Shown here one piece after another: positions 43,298 to 51,629 of a stretch of 51,904 bases of DNA (positions are counted from its first letter, which is position 1; each line of letters opens with the position of its first letter). The DNA is from Microcystis aeruginosa LEGE 91341 (GTDB taxonomy: Bacteria; Cyanobacteriota; Cyanobacteriia; Cyanobacteriales; Microcystaceae). The stretch covers positions 1-51,904 of the forward strand of contig NZ_JADEXY010000009.1 in NCBI RefSeq assembly GCF_015206885.1, written 5' to 3'. The translations under genes were made by a program, and so were the position numbers. A model generated the notes under the pieces. That model was not told the origin of the DNA. It saw only the letters and a program-made list of their open reading frames with translations, and ran no database searches.

Positions 43298-44446
43298 ATG
43301 CACATTGCCTGGTTAGGAAAAAAATCTCCTTTTTGCGGTAACGTTACCTATGGGCGAGAAGTGACTAATTCCCTGCTCGATCGAGATTATCAAGTCAGTT
43401 TTCTCCATTTTTCTTCTGAAAAACCCACCGTAAGCGATTGGCCCGACTTTTACGACGAAATCACCCTGCCACGTCTCTATAGTTCCCAAGTCTATACTAT
43501 TCCCACCCTGAAATCGAGTCGGGTTCTACAGGATAAACTCAGGGAACTGAAACCCGATCTAGTTCATGCGTCCTTACCCCTGTCTCCCCTCGATTTTCTA
43601 CTACCGGAAATTTGTGAGTCTTTAGATTTGCCTCTGGTGGCGACTTTTCACCCGGCTTTTGATAGTAAAATTCGCAATATCATCTCCAGTACCCAATTAT
43701 TAACCTACCAACTACACGCCCCTTTTTTGGCTAATTACGATAAAGTAATTATTTTTTCCACCTCTCAACGGGATTTTTTAGTTAAATTGGGAGTTCCCGA
43801 AGAAAAATTAGCAATTATTCCCAATGGGGTTGATATTAATAAGTATTGTCCAGGACCATCGAATATTAAAGCTCAATACAATGCCGATTGTTTATTTATT
43901 TATCTCGGTCGGATCATGCCGGAGAAAAATGTAGAATCTTTATTGAAAGCTTGGAAAAAAACCAATTTAGGGGGTAGATGCAAACTGCTCATTGTTGGCG
44001 ATGGTCCGTTGACTCCTTCCCTTAAACCTTTTTATGGGGAAGAAGATGGTATTATCTGGTTAGGTTTTATCGGCGATGAAAATAAACGAATTGAAATTTT
44101 GCGCGGGGTTGACGGCTTTATTTTACCCTCTTTAGTGGAAGGTTTATCGATTTCCCTTTTGGAAGCGATGGCCTGCGGTGTTGCTTGTCTGGCTACGGAT
44201 GTGGGTGCCGATGGGGAAGTGTTAAAAGGTGCGGGAATAGTCCTAGATACTAAAGGACTAATTACCCAATTAAAAACTCTCTTGCCTGTATTACGAGATC
44301 ATCCCGAATTAACCACAATTTTAGGTCAAAAAGCCCGTCAAAGAGTTTTAGACTCTTACACTCTCAGCAAAAATATTGATCGCTTACAGTTAGTTTATCA
44401 AGAAGTGTTAGCCCAAAAACAATCTTCTCTTAGCTACTTTCACTAA
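43298..44446 (+). CDS. dgdA: Digalactosyldiacylglycerol synthase-like glycosyltransferase
   Basis: A 382-residue GT4 glycosyltransferase. It has the donor-site pattern GRIMPEKNVESLLKAW near residues 207-222 and LVEGLSISLLEAMACGVACL, with both glutamates of the E-x7-E motif, near 279-298. In Synechocystis the gene immediately upstream of ktrB (slr1508) encodes the DGDG synthase DgdA and was also named KtrE. The same adjacency here (9 bp to ktrB) supports this identity. The enzyme adds a second galactose to monogalactosyldiacylglycerol in thylakoid lipid synthesis. The assignment rests on gene order and family level. Confidence 0.82.
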   Translation: MHIAWLGKKSPFCGNVTYGREVTNSLLDRDYQVSFLHFSSEKPTVSDWPDFYDEITLPRLYSSQVYTIPTLKSSRVLQDKLRELKPDLVHASLPLSPLDFLLPEICESLDLPLVATFHPAFDSKIRNIISSTQLLTYQLHAPFLANYDKVIIFSTSQRDFLVKLGVPEEKLAIIPNGVDINKYCPGPSNIKAQYNADCLFIYLGRIMPEKNVESLLKAWKKTNLGGRCKLLIVGDGPLTPSLKPFYGEEDGIIWLGFIGDENKRIEILRGVDGFILPSLVEGLSISLLEAMACGVACLATDVGADGEVLKGAGIVLDTKGLITQLKTLLPVLRDHPELTTILGQKARQRVLDSYTLSKNIDRLQLVYQEVLAQKQSSLSYFH

Positions 44447-44455
44447 GGAATTTAT

Positions 44456-45790
44456 ATGACAATTGCCCGGACAATTTGCTTGGGATTTATTGCGGTAATT
44501 TTAGCGGGCACTTCCCTGTTGATGTTGCCTGTTTCTACCACTAGCGGCACTTGGAATGACCCAATTGTTGCCATCTTTACCTCCACTTCTGCTGTCTGTG
44601 TCACGGGTTTAGCAGTGGTAGATACGGGTACTTATTTTTCTTTTTGGGGTCAATTATTTATTGCTTTATTAATTCAAGTGGGTGGACTAGGATATATGAC
44701 CACTACCACTTTTTTAATGTTATTAGTTGGGCGAAAATTTGACCTGAGACAGAAGTTAGCGATTCAAGAATCCTTCGATCGACCTTTCCTACAAGGTAGT
44801 CAAAGTTTAATGAAATCAGTGATTGCTACTACTTTAGTTTTTGAGTTAACAGCAACTTTGGTTATGTTAACTGTCTTCGCCCAAAAGTATGATTTTAGAT
44901 ATGCGGTGTGGTTGTCTTTATTTCATAGTATTAGTGCTTGGAATAATGCGGGTTTTGGCTTGTTTAAAGATAATTTGATGTCCTATCAGTCTTCAATTAT
45001 TATTAACCTATCTATCACAGGGTTGATCATTTTTGGAGGTATCGGTTATCAGGTAATTATCGAGTTTTACACTTGGTTTATTTACCGCTTTCAATATAAA
45101 CGAAAAGGCTTTGTTTTTTCTCTTAACTACAAAGTTGCTATCAGCACAACCATATTTTTATTAGTGATAGGAACCTTGGCTTTTTTACTTACTGAACAGG
45201 GAAATGGTGACACTTTGGCTAATTTATCAATTAAAGATAAATTGCTGGCTGCTTGGTTCCAATCGGTAACATCGAGAACAGCAGGATTTAATACCATTGA
45301 TATTGGTAAAATTTCCGTAGAAGGTTTGTTAATTACCATGGCTTTGATGTTTATAGGAGCCAGTCCTAGCGGTACAGGGGGAGGTATTAAAACCACAACT
45401 TTTAGGATTTTATATAACTGTACCCGCTCGGTTTTACGGGGACATGAAGAAGTGACTCTTTATCAAAGACGCATTCCCATGCCGTTAATTTTAAAGTCAA
45501 TGGCGGTGGTTTTTGGTTCGGTTATAGCGATTATTATCTCCACCCTAGCTATCTCATTTGTGGAGACAGATTTTAAAATGATTCAACTGTTTTTTGAGGT
45601 AGTTTCTGCCTTTGGAACTGTTGGTTTATCTATGGGGATAACTGCCGCTTTATCACCAATCTCTAAGTTAATTATCGTTTTTATGATGTATCTTGGACGG
45701 GTGGGAGTTATACTTTTAATAGCGGCTATTATCGGCGATCCGAAACCAACAGTCATTAATTACCCCGAAGAAAACCTTTTAGTGGGATAA
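44456..45790 (+). CDS. ktrB: Ktr potassium transporter membrane subunit
   Basis: A 444-residue TrkH/KtrB family cation transporter with four membrane-pore-membrane repeats. Pore loops with family glycines are visible: TSAVCVTGLAVVDTGT, SAWNNAGFGL, TSRTAGFNTIDIGKIS and SAFGTVGLSMG. It moves K+ with Na+ across the plasma membrane and is gated by the KtrA ring. It follows dgdA by 9 bp and precedes ktrA by 73 bp, a compact operon. Confidence 0.93.
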   Translation: MTIARTICLGFIAVILAGTSLLMLPVSTTSGTWNDPIVAIFTSTSAVCVTGLAVVDTGTYFSFWGQLFIALLIQVGGLGYMTTTTFLMLLVGRKFDLRQKLAIQESFDRPFLQGSQSLMKSVIATTLVFELTATLVMLTVFAQKYDFRYAVWLSLFHSISAWNNAGFGLFKDNLMSYQSSIIINLSITGLIIFGGIGYQVIIEFYTWFIYRFQYKRKGFVFSLNYKVAISTTIFLLVIGTLAFLLTEQGNGDTLANLSIKDKLLAAWFQSVTSRTAGFNTIDIGKISVEGLLITMALMFIGASPSGTGGGIKTTTFRILYNCTRSVLRGHEEVTLYQRRIPMPLILKSMAVVFGSVIAIIISTLAISFVETDFKMIQLFFEVVSAFGTVGLSMGITAALSPISKLIIVFMMYLGRVGVILLIAAIIGDPKPTVINYPEENLLVG

Positions 45791-45863
45791 TTAATATCAG
45801 TTATCAGTTACTGGAACTTATTGACACTAGCATTTTAAATGCGTAACAGTTTAACTTAAAATT

Positions 45864-46553
45864 ATGCAATCAATTAAATTTTTTAGTAGTATGCGTCCCC
45901 AAAATCGCCAATTTGCCGTCATCGGATTAGGCAGATTTGGGCGCGCTGTTTGTGAAACCTTACGCAAACAAGGTTATCAAGTGGTAGCGACAGATATTGA
46001 TGAAGGATTAGTAGCACAAGCGTTATCTGATCGGATAGTAGATAATGCGATCGAGCTTGATTCTACCAAACCTAACGCTCTGCGAGAAGCGGGAATTTTT
46101 GAAACCGATACGGTGATTGTCGCTATTGGTAAATACGTGGAAGAAAGTATCATTACTACTCTCAATTGTAAGGAAGCGGGGGTTAATTTTGTCGCCGCTA
46201 AAGCCTCCACAGAAATCCATGGAAAATTACTCAAAAAAGTTGGTGCAGATTTAGTAGTTTTTCCCGAATACGATGCTGGTTGTGAGTTAGCGCACCGTTT
46301 AACTAGACCATCAATTTTAGAACGATTTGATCTCGATCCCGAACATAGTATTGTCGAGTTAAAAGTCCCGGAAGCTTTTCACGGTAAAACCCTAGCAGAG
46401 TTAGAAATTCGTAATCGTTATGGGTTAAATATTGTCGCTGTCGGTAATGCGGAAAAATTCAAGATTAACCCCAATCCCCAAGAAAGATTACACAAGGATT
46501 TAGCAATGGTGGTGATTGGTTCTAACCGAGATATTCAGCGTTTACCGATTTGA
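45864..46553 (+). CDS. ktrA: Ktr/Trk potassium transporter regulatory subunit
   Basis: A 229-residue RCK protein that gates KtrB in response to nucleotides. The Rossmann domain starts FAVIGLGRFGRAVCETL (GxGxxG) with VVATDID as the acidic strand end. An RCK-C domain follows (IVELKVPEAFHGKTLAELEI). The stop codon TGA falls in TTGACAC, which is also the likely end of the TnpB-type IS. The last residue or two and the stop may thus be supplied by the insertion, although the protein is nearly full length. Confidence 0.93.
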   Translation: MQSIKFFSSMRPQNRQFAVIGLGRFGRAVCETLRKQGYQVVATDIDEGLVAQALSDRIVDNAIELDSTKPNALREAGIFETDTVIVAIGKYVEESIITTLNCKEAGVNFVAAKASTEIHGKLLKKVGADLVVFPEYDAGCELAHRLTRPSILERFDLDPEHSIVELKVPEAFHGKTLAELEIRNRYGLNIVAVGNAEKFKINPNPQERLHKDLAMVVIGSNRDIQRLPI

Positions 46554-46702
46554 CACTCCCCGCTCTAAAGAGACGGGGATTCTTGGTTCACAGAGATTAC
46601 TTGCTTAGACAGAATTGCTTCTGAAAAAGTAGAGGTATTCTCTCCCCAAGCGTTTATTGGATCGAGCCCAAAGGTTCCGACACGCCCTGCCGTACCCAAC
46701 AA

Positions 46703-46726
46703 GCGTACGTTATTAATAGCGTACGC
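46703..46726. promoter_or_regulatory. 24-bp near-perfect palindrome abutting a -10 box
   Basis: GCGTACG and CGTACGC flank a TATTAATA core; 11 of 12 base pairs match. TATAAT follows directly at 46727-46732, six bases before the HNH gene ATG at 46739. This layout fits an operator controlling the HNH gene, or an RNA hairpin in the element's right-end region. Confidence 0.55.
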
Positions 46727-46738
46727 TATAATATTGGT

Positions 46739-47143
46739 ATGGGAAAAAATCAGGCTCAAGAAAAAAGAAATCGTATCGAAAAAGGTCTTTGCCGTTTTTG
46801 CATTAGACCAAGACTTCTTAACAGCAATCAACTTTGCGAAGATCATTACATACAAAATGCGGTCAAGTGCGCTATCGGCAAATGCGATAAAGAAACCGTA
46901 GCGATTTTGAAATCCAAATTCCACGATCATCCTTACTGTCCTTACACAGGCGAAAAACTGGTTTTGGGAGTAAACACGCATATTGACCACATCGAATCTA
47001 AGAAGAATAGACCAGACCTTGCTAAAGAGTTGACGAATCTTGAGTGGGTGTCAGATAGAGCGAATCTAGCAAAAAATGGAATGAGTAAACAGGAGTTTAT
47101 TCAATTCTGCTCGCTAGTCGCTTCTCTCAACCAATCCCCTTGA
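46739..47143 (+). CDS. Small HNH endonuclease-like protein inside the TnpB element
   Basis: A 134-residue protein. The N-terminus has a zinc-binding-like set CRFC..C..H (GLCRFCIRPRLL, LCEDHYIQN). The C-terminal half resembles an HNH nuclease: CPYTGEKLVLG, then HIDHIESKKN, LTNLEWVSDRANLAKNG. The D-H pair of HIDHI and the final asparagine are where catalytic residues would be. It ends 43 bp inside the convergent tnpB gene. It lies where the guide RNA of TnpB would normally be encoded, on the opposite strand. It may be an accessory nuclease or an unrelated passenger. Confidence 0.75.
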   Translation: MGKNQAQEKRNRIEKGLCRFCIRPRLLNSNQLCEDHYIQNAVKCAIGKCDKETVAILKSKFHDHPYCPYTGEKLVLGVNTHIDHIESKKNRPDLAKELTNLEWVSDRANLAKNGMSKQEFIQFCSLVASLNQSP

Positions 47144-48243
47144 TGCCCTACCGTACTTAGTCCCCTTTTAAGGATGTTGATTGCGGCGTTTTCATCCCTA
47201 TCCAAAACACATCCACATTTGCACTGATGGGTTCTAGTCGATAAAGATTTTTTGACAGTTTCACCACAGTTTGAACAGTTTTGGCTTGTATAATTCGGTG
47301 AGACAGCAATCGTTATCTTGCCGAATTTAACCCCAAAATACTCTATCCATTCCCGAAACTGATACCAGGCCGCATCATTTATCGATTTAGCTAGACAATG
47401 ATTCTTGACTAAGTTCTTAACTCTTAAATCCTCGTAGGCTATCACATCATTAGAGTGAACTACGCACCTTGCTAATTTCACAGCAAAGTCTTTACGTTGC
47501 CTACTTACTTTAAGGTGAGCTTTAGCTAATTTTTGTCTAGCTTTTTGACGATTTTTACTTCCCTTTTTCTTTTTAGATAATCGCCTTTGAAGTCGTTTTA
47601 ATCGTTTCTCAGACTTTCTCAAGAATTGAGGATTATCAACCTTGTTGCCATTGTGATCTGTATAGAAAGAAGCCAAACCTACATCTAAACCAATACACTT
47701 ACCTGATGGTTTAACATCTTCTTTAACGTCACAAGAAAGGACAAATTGACAATAATAACCGTCCGCTCTCCGAATCAACCTAACCCGTTTAATATCGGAT
47801 TCTTGAAAGTACCCTAAATCCCAAGTTCCTACCAACTTAAGAACACCAATGTTTTTCTTGTCAGTGAACTTAACAGTTTTAGGGCTAAGAAGCTTCCATC
47901 CTGATTGTTTGTATTCAACAGAGCGAGATTTTTTAAATTGAGGATACCCCTTTTTGCCTGATACTTTACGTTTACAGTTGTCGTAAAAACGACTAATTGA
48001 ACTCCAAGCACGTTCAGCACTTGCCTGTCTAGCAGTTGAATTAAGTTCATCGGCAAATTTAAAGTCCTGAGCTAATTCTTTAGAATATCGGTATAAATCG
48101 TTCTTACCCGTACCTTTTGTATCCATCCATAACCTTACACATTTGTTACGGATGAATTGAGCAGTACGAATAGCATCGTCTATGGCTTGATACTGTTGAG
48201 TTTTAGCTTTAACTTTAAACTCTAAGACAAACATTTTACGCAC
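47101..48243 (-). CDS. tnpB: TnpB RNA-guided nuclease (IS605 OrfB)
   Basis: A 380-residue TnpB, a compact RNA-guided DNA endonuclease related to Cas12. RuvC residues are present: Asp in GLDVGLASFY near 194, Glu in VIAYEDLRVKNL near 275, Asp in DRDENAAINI near 353. The zinc ribbon between the latter two is CSNCGETVKKS..CKCGCVLD. The N-terminal helical DNA/RNA-binding region and central arginine/lysine helices (LKRLQRRLSKKKKGSKNRQK) are complete. It should therefore be active if its guide RNA is made. The 3' end overlaps the convergent HNH gene by 43 bp. Confidence 0.95.
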   Translation of the reverse strand: MRKMFVLEFKVKAKTQQYQAIDDAIRTAQFIRNKCVRLWMDTKGTGKNDLYRYSKELAQDFKFADELNSTARQASAERAWSSISRFYDNCKRKVSGKKGYPQFKKSRSVEYKQSGWKLLSPKTVKFTDKKNIGVLKLVGTWDLGYFQESDIKRVRLIRRADGYYCQFVLSCDVKEDVKPSGKCIGLDVGLASFYTDHNGNKVDNPQFLRKSEKRLKRLQRRLSKKKKGSKNRQKARQKLAKAHLKVSRQRKDFAVKLARCVVHSNDVIAYEDLRVKNLVKNHCLAKSINDAAWYQFREWIEYFGVKFGKITIAVSPNYTSQNCSNCGETVKKSLSTRTHQCKCGCVLDRDENAAINILKRGLSTVGHQGDWLREATSEQN

Positions 48244-48457
48244 GGGTTACTTAGATAAAATCAGTATAGCACAATAAAAGTTAAGTTAACAAGCTATAGT
48301 TTAAAAAGCCGTCCTAAAAGGACGGGGCTTTAACCCAAAATTTCGGTAAATTTTAGTCAAACATTTGATTTACTTAGTTTCTAATCCTCTTTTTAGGTAG
48401 GAGAATTGTCAGAGGCTTTCTCTTGCCTTTTGCCTATTGCCTCTTGCCTTCAGAAAC

Positions 48458-48510
48458 TGATAACTGATAACTGATAACTGATAACTGATGACTGATAACT
48501 GATAACTGAT
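48458..48510. repeat. TGATAAC heptamer tandem repeat
   Basis: Seven or so tandem units with one variant (TGATGAC), ending at the stop codon of the SpoIID-domain gene. A shorter array of the same unit lies at 13298-13327, also at a gene's 3' end. Confidence 0.85.
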
Positions 48511-50108
48511 TAATTTCCTCGCCAAAAGATAATCGAATTATTGAGAGGTTGGATGGTGGTGCCGGGATAATAGAAAGCCAGAATTTGCTCAGGAGACCAA
48601 CCCAAACGGGCTAAATTATAGGAACCAAATTGACTTAATCCTACCCCGTGGCCGAAACCGCCACCAATAAAGTTATAACCCTGGATTTGTCGATTGGTAT
48701 CGTAGATAGGATCGATGTAGAATAGGGTACTGCGAGGCGGTCCCAAAGCACTACGCACCTCATTTTTATAGAGTTCCAAAATCCCCTTATCGGTTTGAAT
48801 GGTCATAGTCAGAATCCGACCGGAAGGAGAGCGCTTAGTTACTTCCATCCATTGGATTTTCTGGAAGTCGGCGAGGGGATGTTTTCGCCGTGTTAGATAG
48901 GTTTCTAGGTCTTGACTCAAATCGGCTAAAGAAGCTTGTTTTTGCCAGCGAAAAACCCGTCGTCCCGTCTCATTAAAACCATCTTTAAGATTAATAAACT
49001 GGCGAAAAGTTGTCTCATTAGCGAGGGATTGTTTCGACAGATCCCAGACTCGATTAGGGGAGTCCACCACTGCCCGGAGATAAGGTCTTTCTTCCCCATC
49101 CCACACATCACTAAAGAGGGCAGTTACTCCGCCGGTGGTGGAGGAATAAAGGGCATCCACTAACTCATTTTGGTAGGTTAAAACCAGTCCTTGGGTAGCT
49201 GCGATCGCTTGATCAGCCCGGGGATTAGTTCCCGTCAATCCATAATAAACTTGACAATGGGTATCGGCACAGAGTTCGTAATTATCGGCTTGAAAACGGC
49301 GGAGATTGCGGAGGGCGTAGGTACGGGCGATAATAGTTTGCGCCTGGGTGGCACTTTCTGGGGCATCATGACCGATTTCGTGGGGTACAACCCCGCGCAG
49401 GTAGGTTTCGAGGGGAACGTTATTAACTAGGGTAAAAGTGCCGTAGGCGTTGGGCTGTAGTCGCATGGTTCCCCCGTACAAACGTACCTGATCGGGGCTA
49501 TGGGTGACTTGAATCAGGTTTTTTTGGCTCTCGATTTCCAATTCTTTGGGAAAATAGCGCACCCCATTGATCTGGAAAGAAACTTGCGGCTTTTCTTTGA
49601 GTAAAACACTATTAATATAGGGTTGATTGTGGCCTTTGGCTTGCAAACTGGTCAGCAACCAACGTCGCACTAGGGGATTTTCATAAACTTCTCGCTTTGC
49701 CCAAACCTGCCAGCGTCCGGGTTGGGTAATTTCCACTTTAATGCCCATTTTTGCCCAATTTTTGGCACTATTTTCGGCGGTTTCAAAGGTGGCGTGGTCG
49801 CTTAAAATGACTTTTTCTTGGAGGATGGGAGAAGCGAGGGGACGGGGAATAACTTCTAATTGTAGGCGATTGGTTTGCAGGGTTTGGGATTGGCCATCTT
49901 CTCCCACCATGCGGAGGGTGAGATTATCACCACTGGTACTGCTCAGGGTTAATTTTTCCTTGGCTTCATCGCCAAAACGTTGGACAATGCCCACTCTCAG
50001 AAGCACATCCTTGGCCATAGCGGCAGGAATTAGGGTTAAACTGAGCAAGATCGCCGCAGTTATGGAACCGATGCTAATTATTGGTTTTTTTTCCTTGATT
50101 TTTAGCAT
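48510..50108 (-). CDS. SpoIID/LytB-domain protein, exported
   Basis: A 532-residue protein with a clear N-terminal signal segment (SIGSITAAILLSLTLIPAAMA), so it should act in the periplasm. The C-terminal ~330 residues match SpoIID/LytB: YGGTMRLQPNAYGTFTLVNN, PLETYLRGVVPHEIG with the catalytic-type glutamate, ARTYALRNL, YYGLTGTNPRADQAIAATQG, YSSTTGG, and the end GGFGHGVGLSQFGSYNLARL. SpoIID is a lytic transglycosylase acting on stripped glycan strands in spore formers. In cyanobacteria the domain probably remodels peptidoglycan, perhaps at septa. The N-terminal half is not recognised. Confidence 0.88.
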   Translation of the reverse strand: MLKIKEKKPIISIGSITAAILLSLTLIPAAMAKDVLLRVGIVQRFGDEAKEKLTLSSTSGDNLTLRMVGEDGQSQTLQTNRLQLEVIPRPLASPILQEKVILSDHATFETAENSAKNWAKMGIKVEITQPGRWQVWAKREVYENPLVRRWLLTSLQAKGHNQPYINSVLLKEKPQVSFQINGVRYFPKELEIESQKNLIQVTHSPDQVRLYGGTMRLQPNAYGTFTLVNNVPLETYLRGVVPHEIGHDAPESATQAQTIIARTYALRNLRRFQADNYELCADTHCQVYYGLTGTNPRADQAIAATQGLVLTYQNELVDALYSSTTGGVTALFSDVWDGEERPYLRAVVDSPNRVWDLSKQSLANETTFRQFINLKDGFNETGRRVFRWQKQASLADLSQDLETYLTRRKHPLADFQKIQWMEVTKRSPSGRILTMTIQTDKGILELYKNEVRSALGPPRSTLFYIDPIYDTNRQIQGYNFIGGGFGHGVGLSQFGSYNLARLGWSPEQILAFYYPGTTIQPLNNSIIFWRGN

Positions 50109-50295
50109 AAAGTCAAGTATCTGTTAATAAGTTTTCATAAAAGTTGACGATATTCAGAAATTATAGCAGCAAGCCATCAGCTATCAGCCGTCAGCCGTCA
50201 GCTTTTTGCTCCCTGCTCCCTACTCCCTACTTACCACTGATTACTAATTACTGCTCACTGATAACTGAAAAGTCTCCCCACTTGCCAATTGATAA

Positions 50296-50415
50296 GGAGC
50301 ATCTCATTGATGCAAGTGAGTAATTATACTTATCTCTAAAACTGTTTTCTAGCAAGGCTTTCAAAATAGCTTGACATAAAAACCTGATTTAGGGGTTACA
50401 AAGGTGAGATGCTCC
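50296..50415. mobile_element. MITE-like element, 120 bp
   Basis: Terminal inverted repeats of 11 bp (GGAGCATCTCA at 50296-50306, TGAGATGCTCC at 50405-50415) bound a non-coding AT-rich core. The element is directly followed by an AATTCAT heptamer array. A transposase would have to act in trans. Confidence 0.65.
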
Positions 50416-50416
50416 C

Positions 50417-50448
50417 AATTCATAATTCATAATTCATAATTCATAATT
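50417..50448. repeat. Heptamer tandem repeat (AATTCAT)
   Basis: More than four tandem AATTCAT units, the same as at the very start of the window. Confidence 0.85.
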
Positions 50449-50453
50449 CCCCT

Positions 50454-51503
50454 CTAACTTCCCCCATCGCTGATAATGCGTAAACGCACCATTTTTTGCC
50501 CACCCTCATCCAGTTCTACTTCGATCACTTCACTGGTTAAACTTTCCAAACAGGTTAACATCGATCGCAGATGGGGATTACTTGCTCCCGTATCCACATA
50601 GAGGCGATCGGACAAACTACCCAAACGTTTCCAAGTAGTATAAAGTTTAGCTACGGCTTGCTCTAATTGTGTGGCTTGTTTAACCAGATCCGCCGCCGTA
50701 TTTAGACAATCGACGCGCAAAGCTTCTTCTAGAGCCATTTCAATATCTAAATTACCCCGTCGGAGAGTTTGCACTTGGGCCGCCGCATCGAGATATTTGG
50801 CCAAACTGCGTGCTTCCGAGGTGATTAGTTTTACCGTATCTACATCGGGATTAGCGGCGATTTCTTGACGGAGAGTGTCGATATGGGTATCGGGTAACTT
50901 TTCTAATTCTTTCACTAGGGGGGCGAGATGACGCGCCGGTAAACTACCATCGCTGGCTTTTTCCTTCACTTCATCGGGTAGTAAATCTGAACTCATCGCC
51001 GTCCATTCATCGGCCAATTGCTTCACCTCCCGACGGGTAATTCTCTCCCCTTGTCGGGCTGCATCACTGACTAATTTTTGAATTTCGGGGGCAGATTTGG
51101 CTGTTTCTACGAAGGCCCGTTTACTAAAATTATTGATACTATCGGGATCTAGTTGTCCTTCTGCTAGGAGAGTATCGGCACTATTAGCCAATTGAATCAG
51201 AGCATAAGCTTGACTTTTAGTGATTTCTCGCTGTTTTAACCAGTTTAAAAAGCCCGTACCCCTACTATCACCGCCTTGCTTCTCCCGGTCGCGAATAGCT
51301 CGCAAAATTCGCCCCCGCCAGATTTCCGTTTGCAAATCAAAGCGATCGCAGACTTTCCAAAAAGAATCCAGTTGCTGCTGAAAATCATGATCTTGGATGG
51401 TTTCATCTTCGGGATCCGGCAGTTGAAAGTTAAACTCTAGAGGCGTTTCAAAGGCATCAATGATCGCGGAGGTGTCGGAGGGGAACGTCGCAGCATCAAC
51501 CAT
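50454..51503 (-). CDS. Conserved hypothetical protein, mainly helical
   Basis: A 349-residue soluble protein without signal peptide. The segment FLNWLKQREITKSQAYALIQLANSAD (residues ~84-109; key residues W87, K93, Y98) looks like a helix-turn-helix of the type found in DUF3102/ParB-like DNA-binding proteins. The middle is charged and helical and the C-terminal part ends in a beta-rich tail (VIEVELDEGGQKMVRLRI). A DNA-binding or chromosome-related role is possible but unproven. It is preceded by an apparent promoter region up to the partial gene at the window end. Confidence 0.65.
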   Translation of the reverse strand: MVDAATFPSDTSAIIDAFETPLEFNFQLPDPEDETIQDHDFQQQLDSFWKVCDRFDLQTEIWRGRILRAIRDREKQGGDSRGTGFLNWLKQREITKSQAYALIQLANSADTLLAEGQLDPDSINNFSKRAFVETAKSAPEIQKLVSDAARQGERITRREVKQLADEWTAMSSDLLPDEVKEKASDGSLPARHLAPLVKELEKLPDTHIDTLRQEIAANPDVDTVKLITSEARSLAKYLDAAAQVQTLRRGNLDIEMALEEALRVDCLNTAADLVKQATQLEQAVAKLYTTWKRLGSLSDRLYVDTGASNPHLRSMLTCLESLTSEVIEVELDEGGQKMVRLRIISDGGS

Positions 51504-51629
51504 ATATGATAGACTCGGCAGTTAATCGGGCATTTTATCTTAACTCGCTCAGGCAACCCCCGACAAGCCGATTAATCTTCAGGTAAAACCCCACACCCCA
51601 CACCCCATGAACAACTTTTTCAGCCAACC

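Larger units (their letters stand above)
46550..48340 (-). mobile_element. IS200/IS605-type element with tnpB and an HNH gene, no tnpA
   Basis: Subterminal hairpins mark the ends: CCCCG..CGGGG at 46558-46578 and CCGTCCT..AGGACGG at 48309-48325. TTGACACTCCCC at the lower-coordinate end matches the right end commonly seen for cyanobacterial IS605-type elements. tnpB is intact, but no Y1 transposase is present, so movement would need a TnpA in trans. Exact ends are approximate. Confidence 0.75.
50109..50453. other. Repeat-rich intergenic region
   Basis: Holds tandem CAGCCGTCAGC-type units near 50180-50200, CTCCCTACTCCCTAC runs, the MITE-like element at 50296-50415 and an AATTCAT heptamer array at 50417-50448. 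No gene is seen. Confidence 0.65.

Noticed and set aside
46565-46990. Minus-strand open frame of 141 codons opposite the HNH gene
   Set aside because: The opposite strand encodes a clear HNH-like protein, and this frame crosses the IS end hairpin. It shows no family motif.
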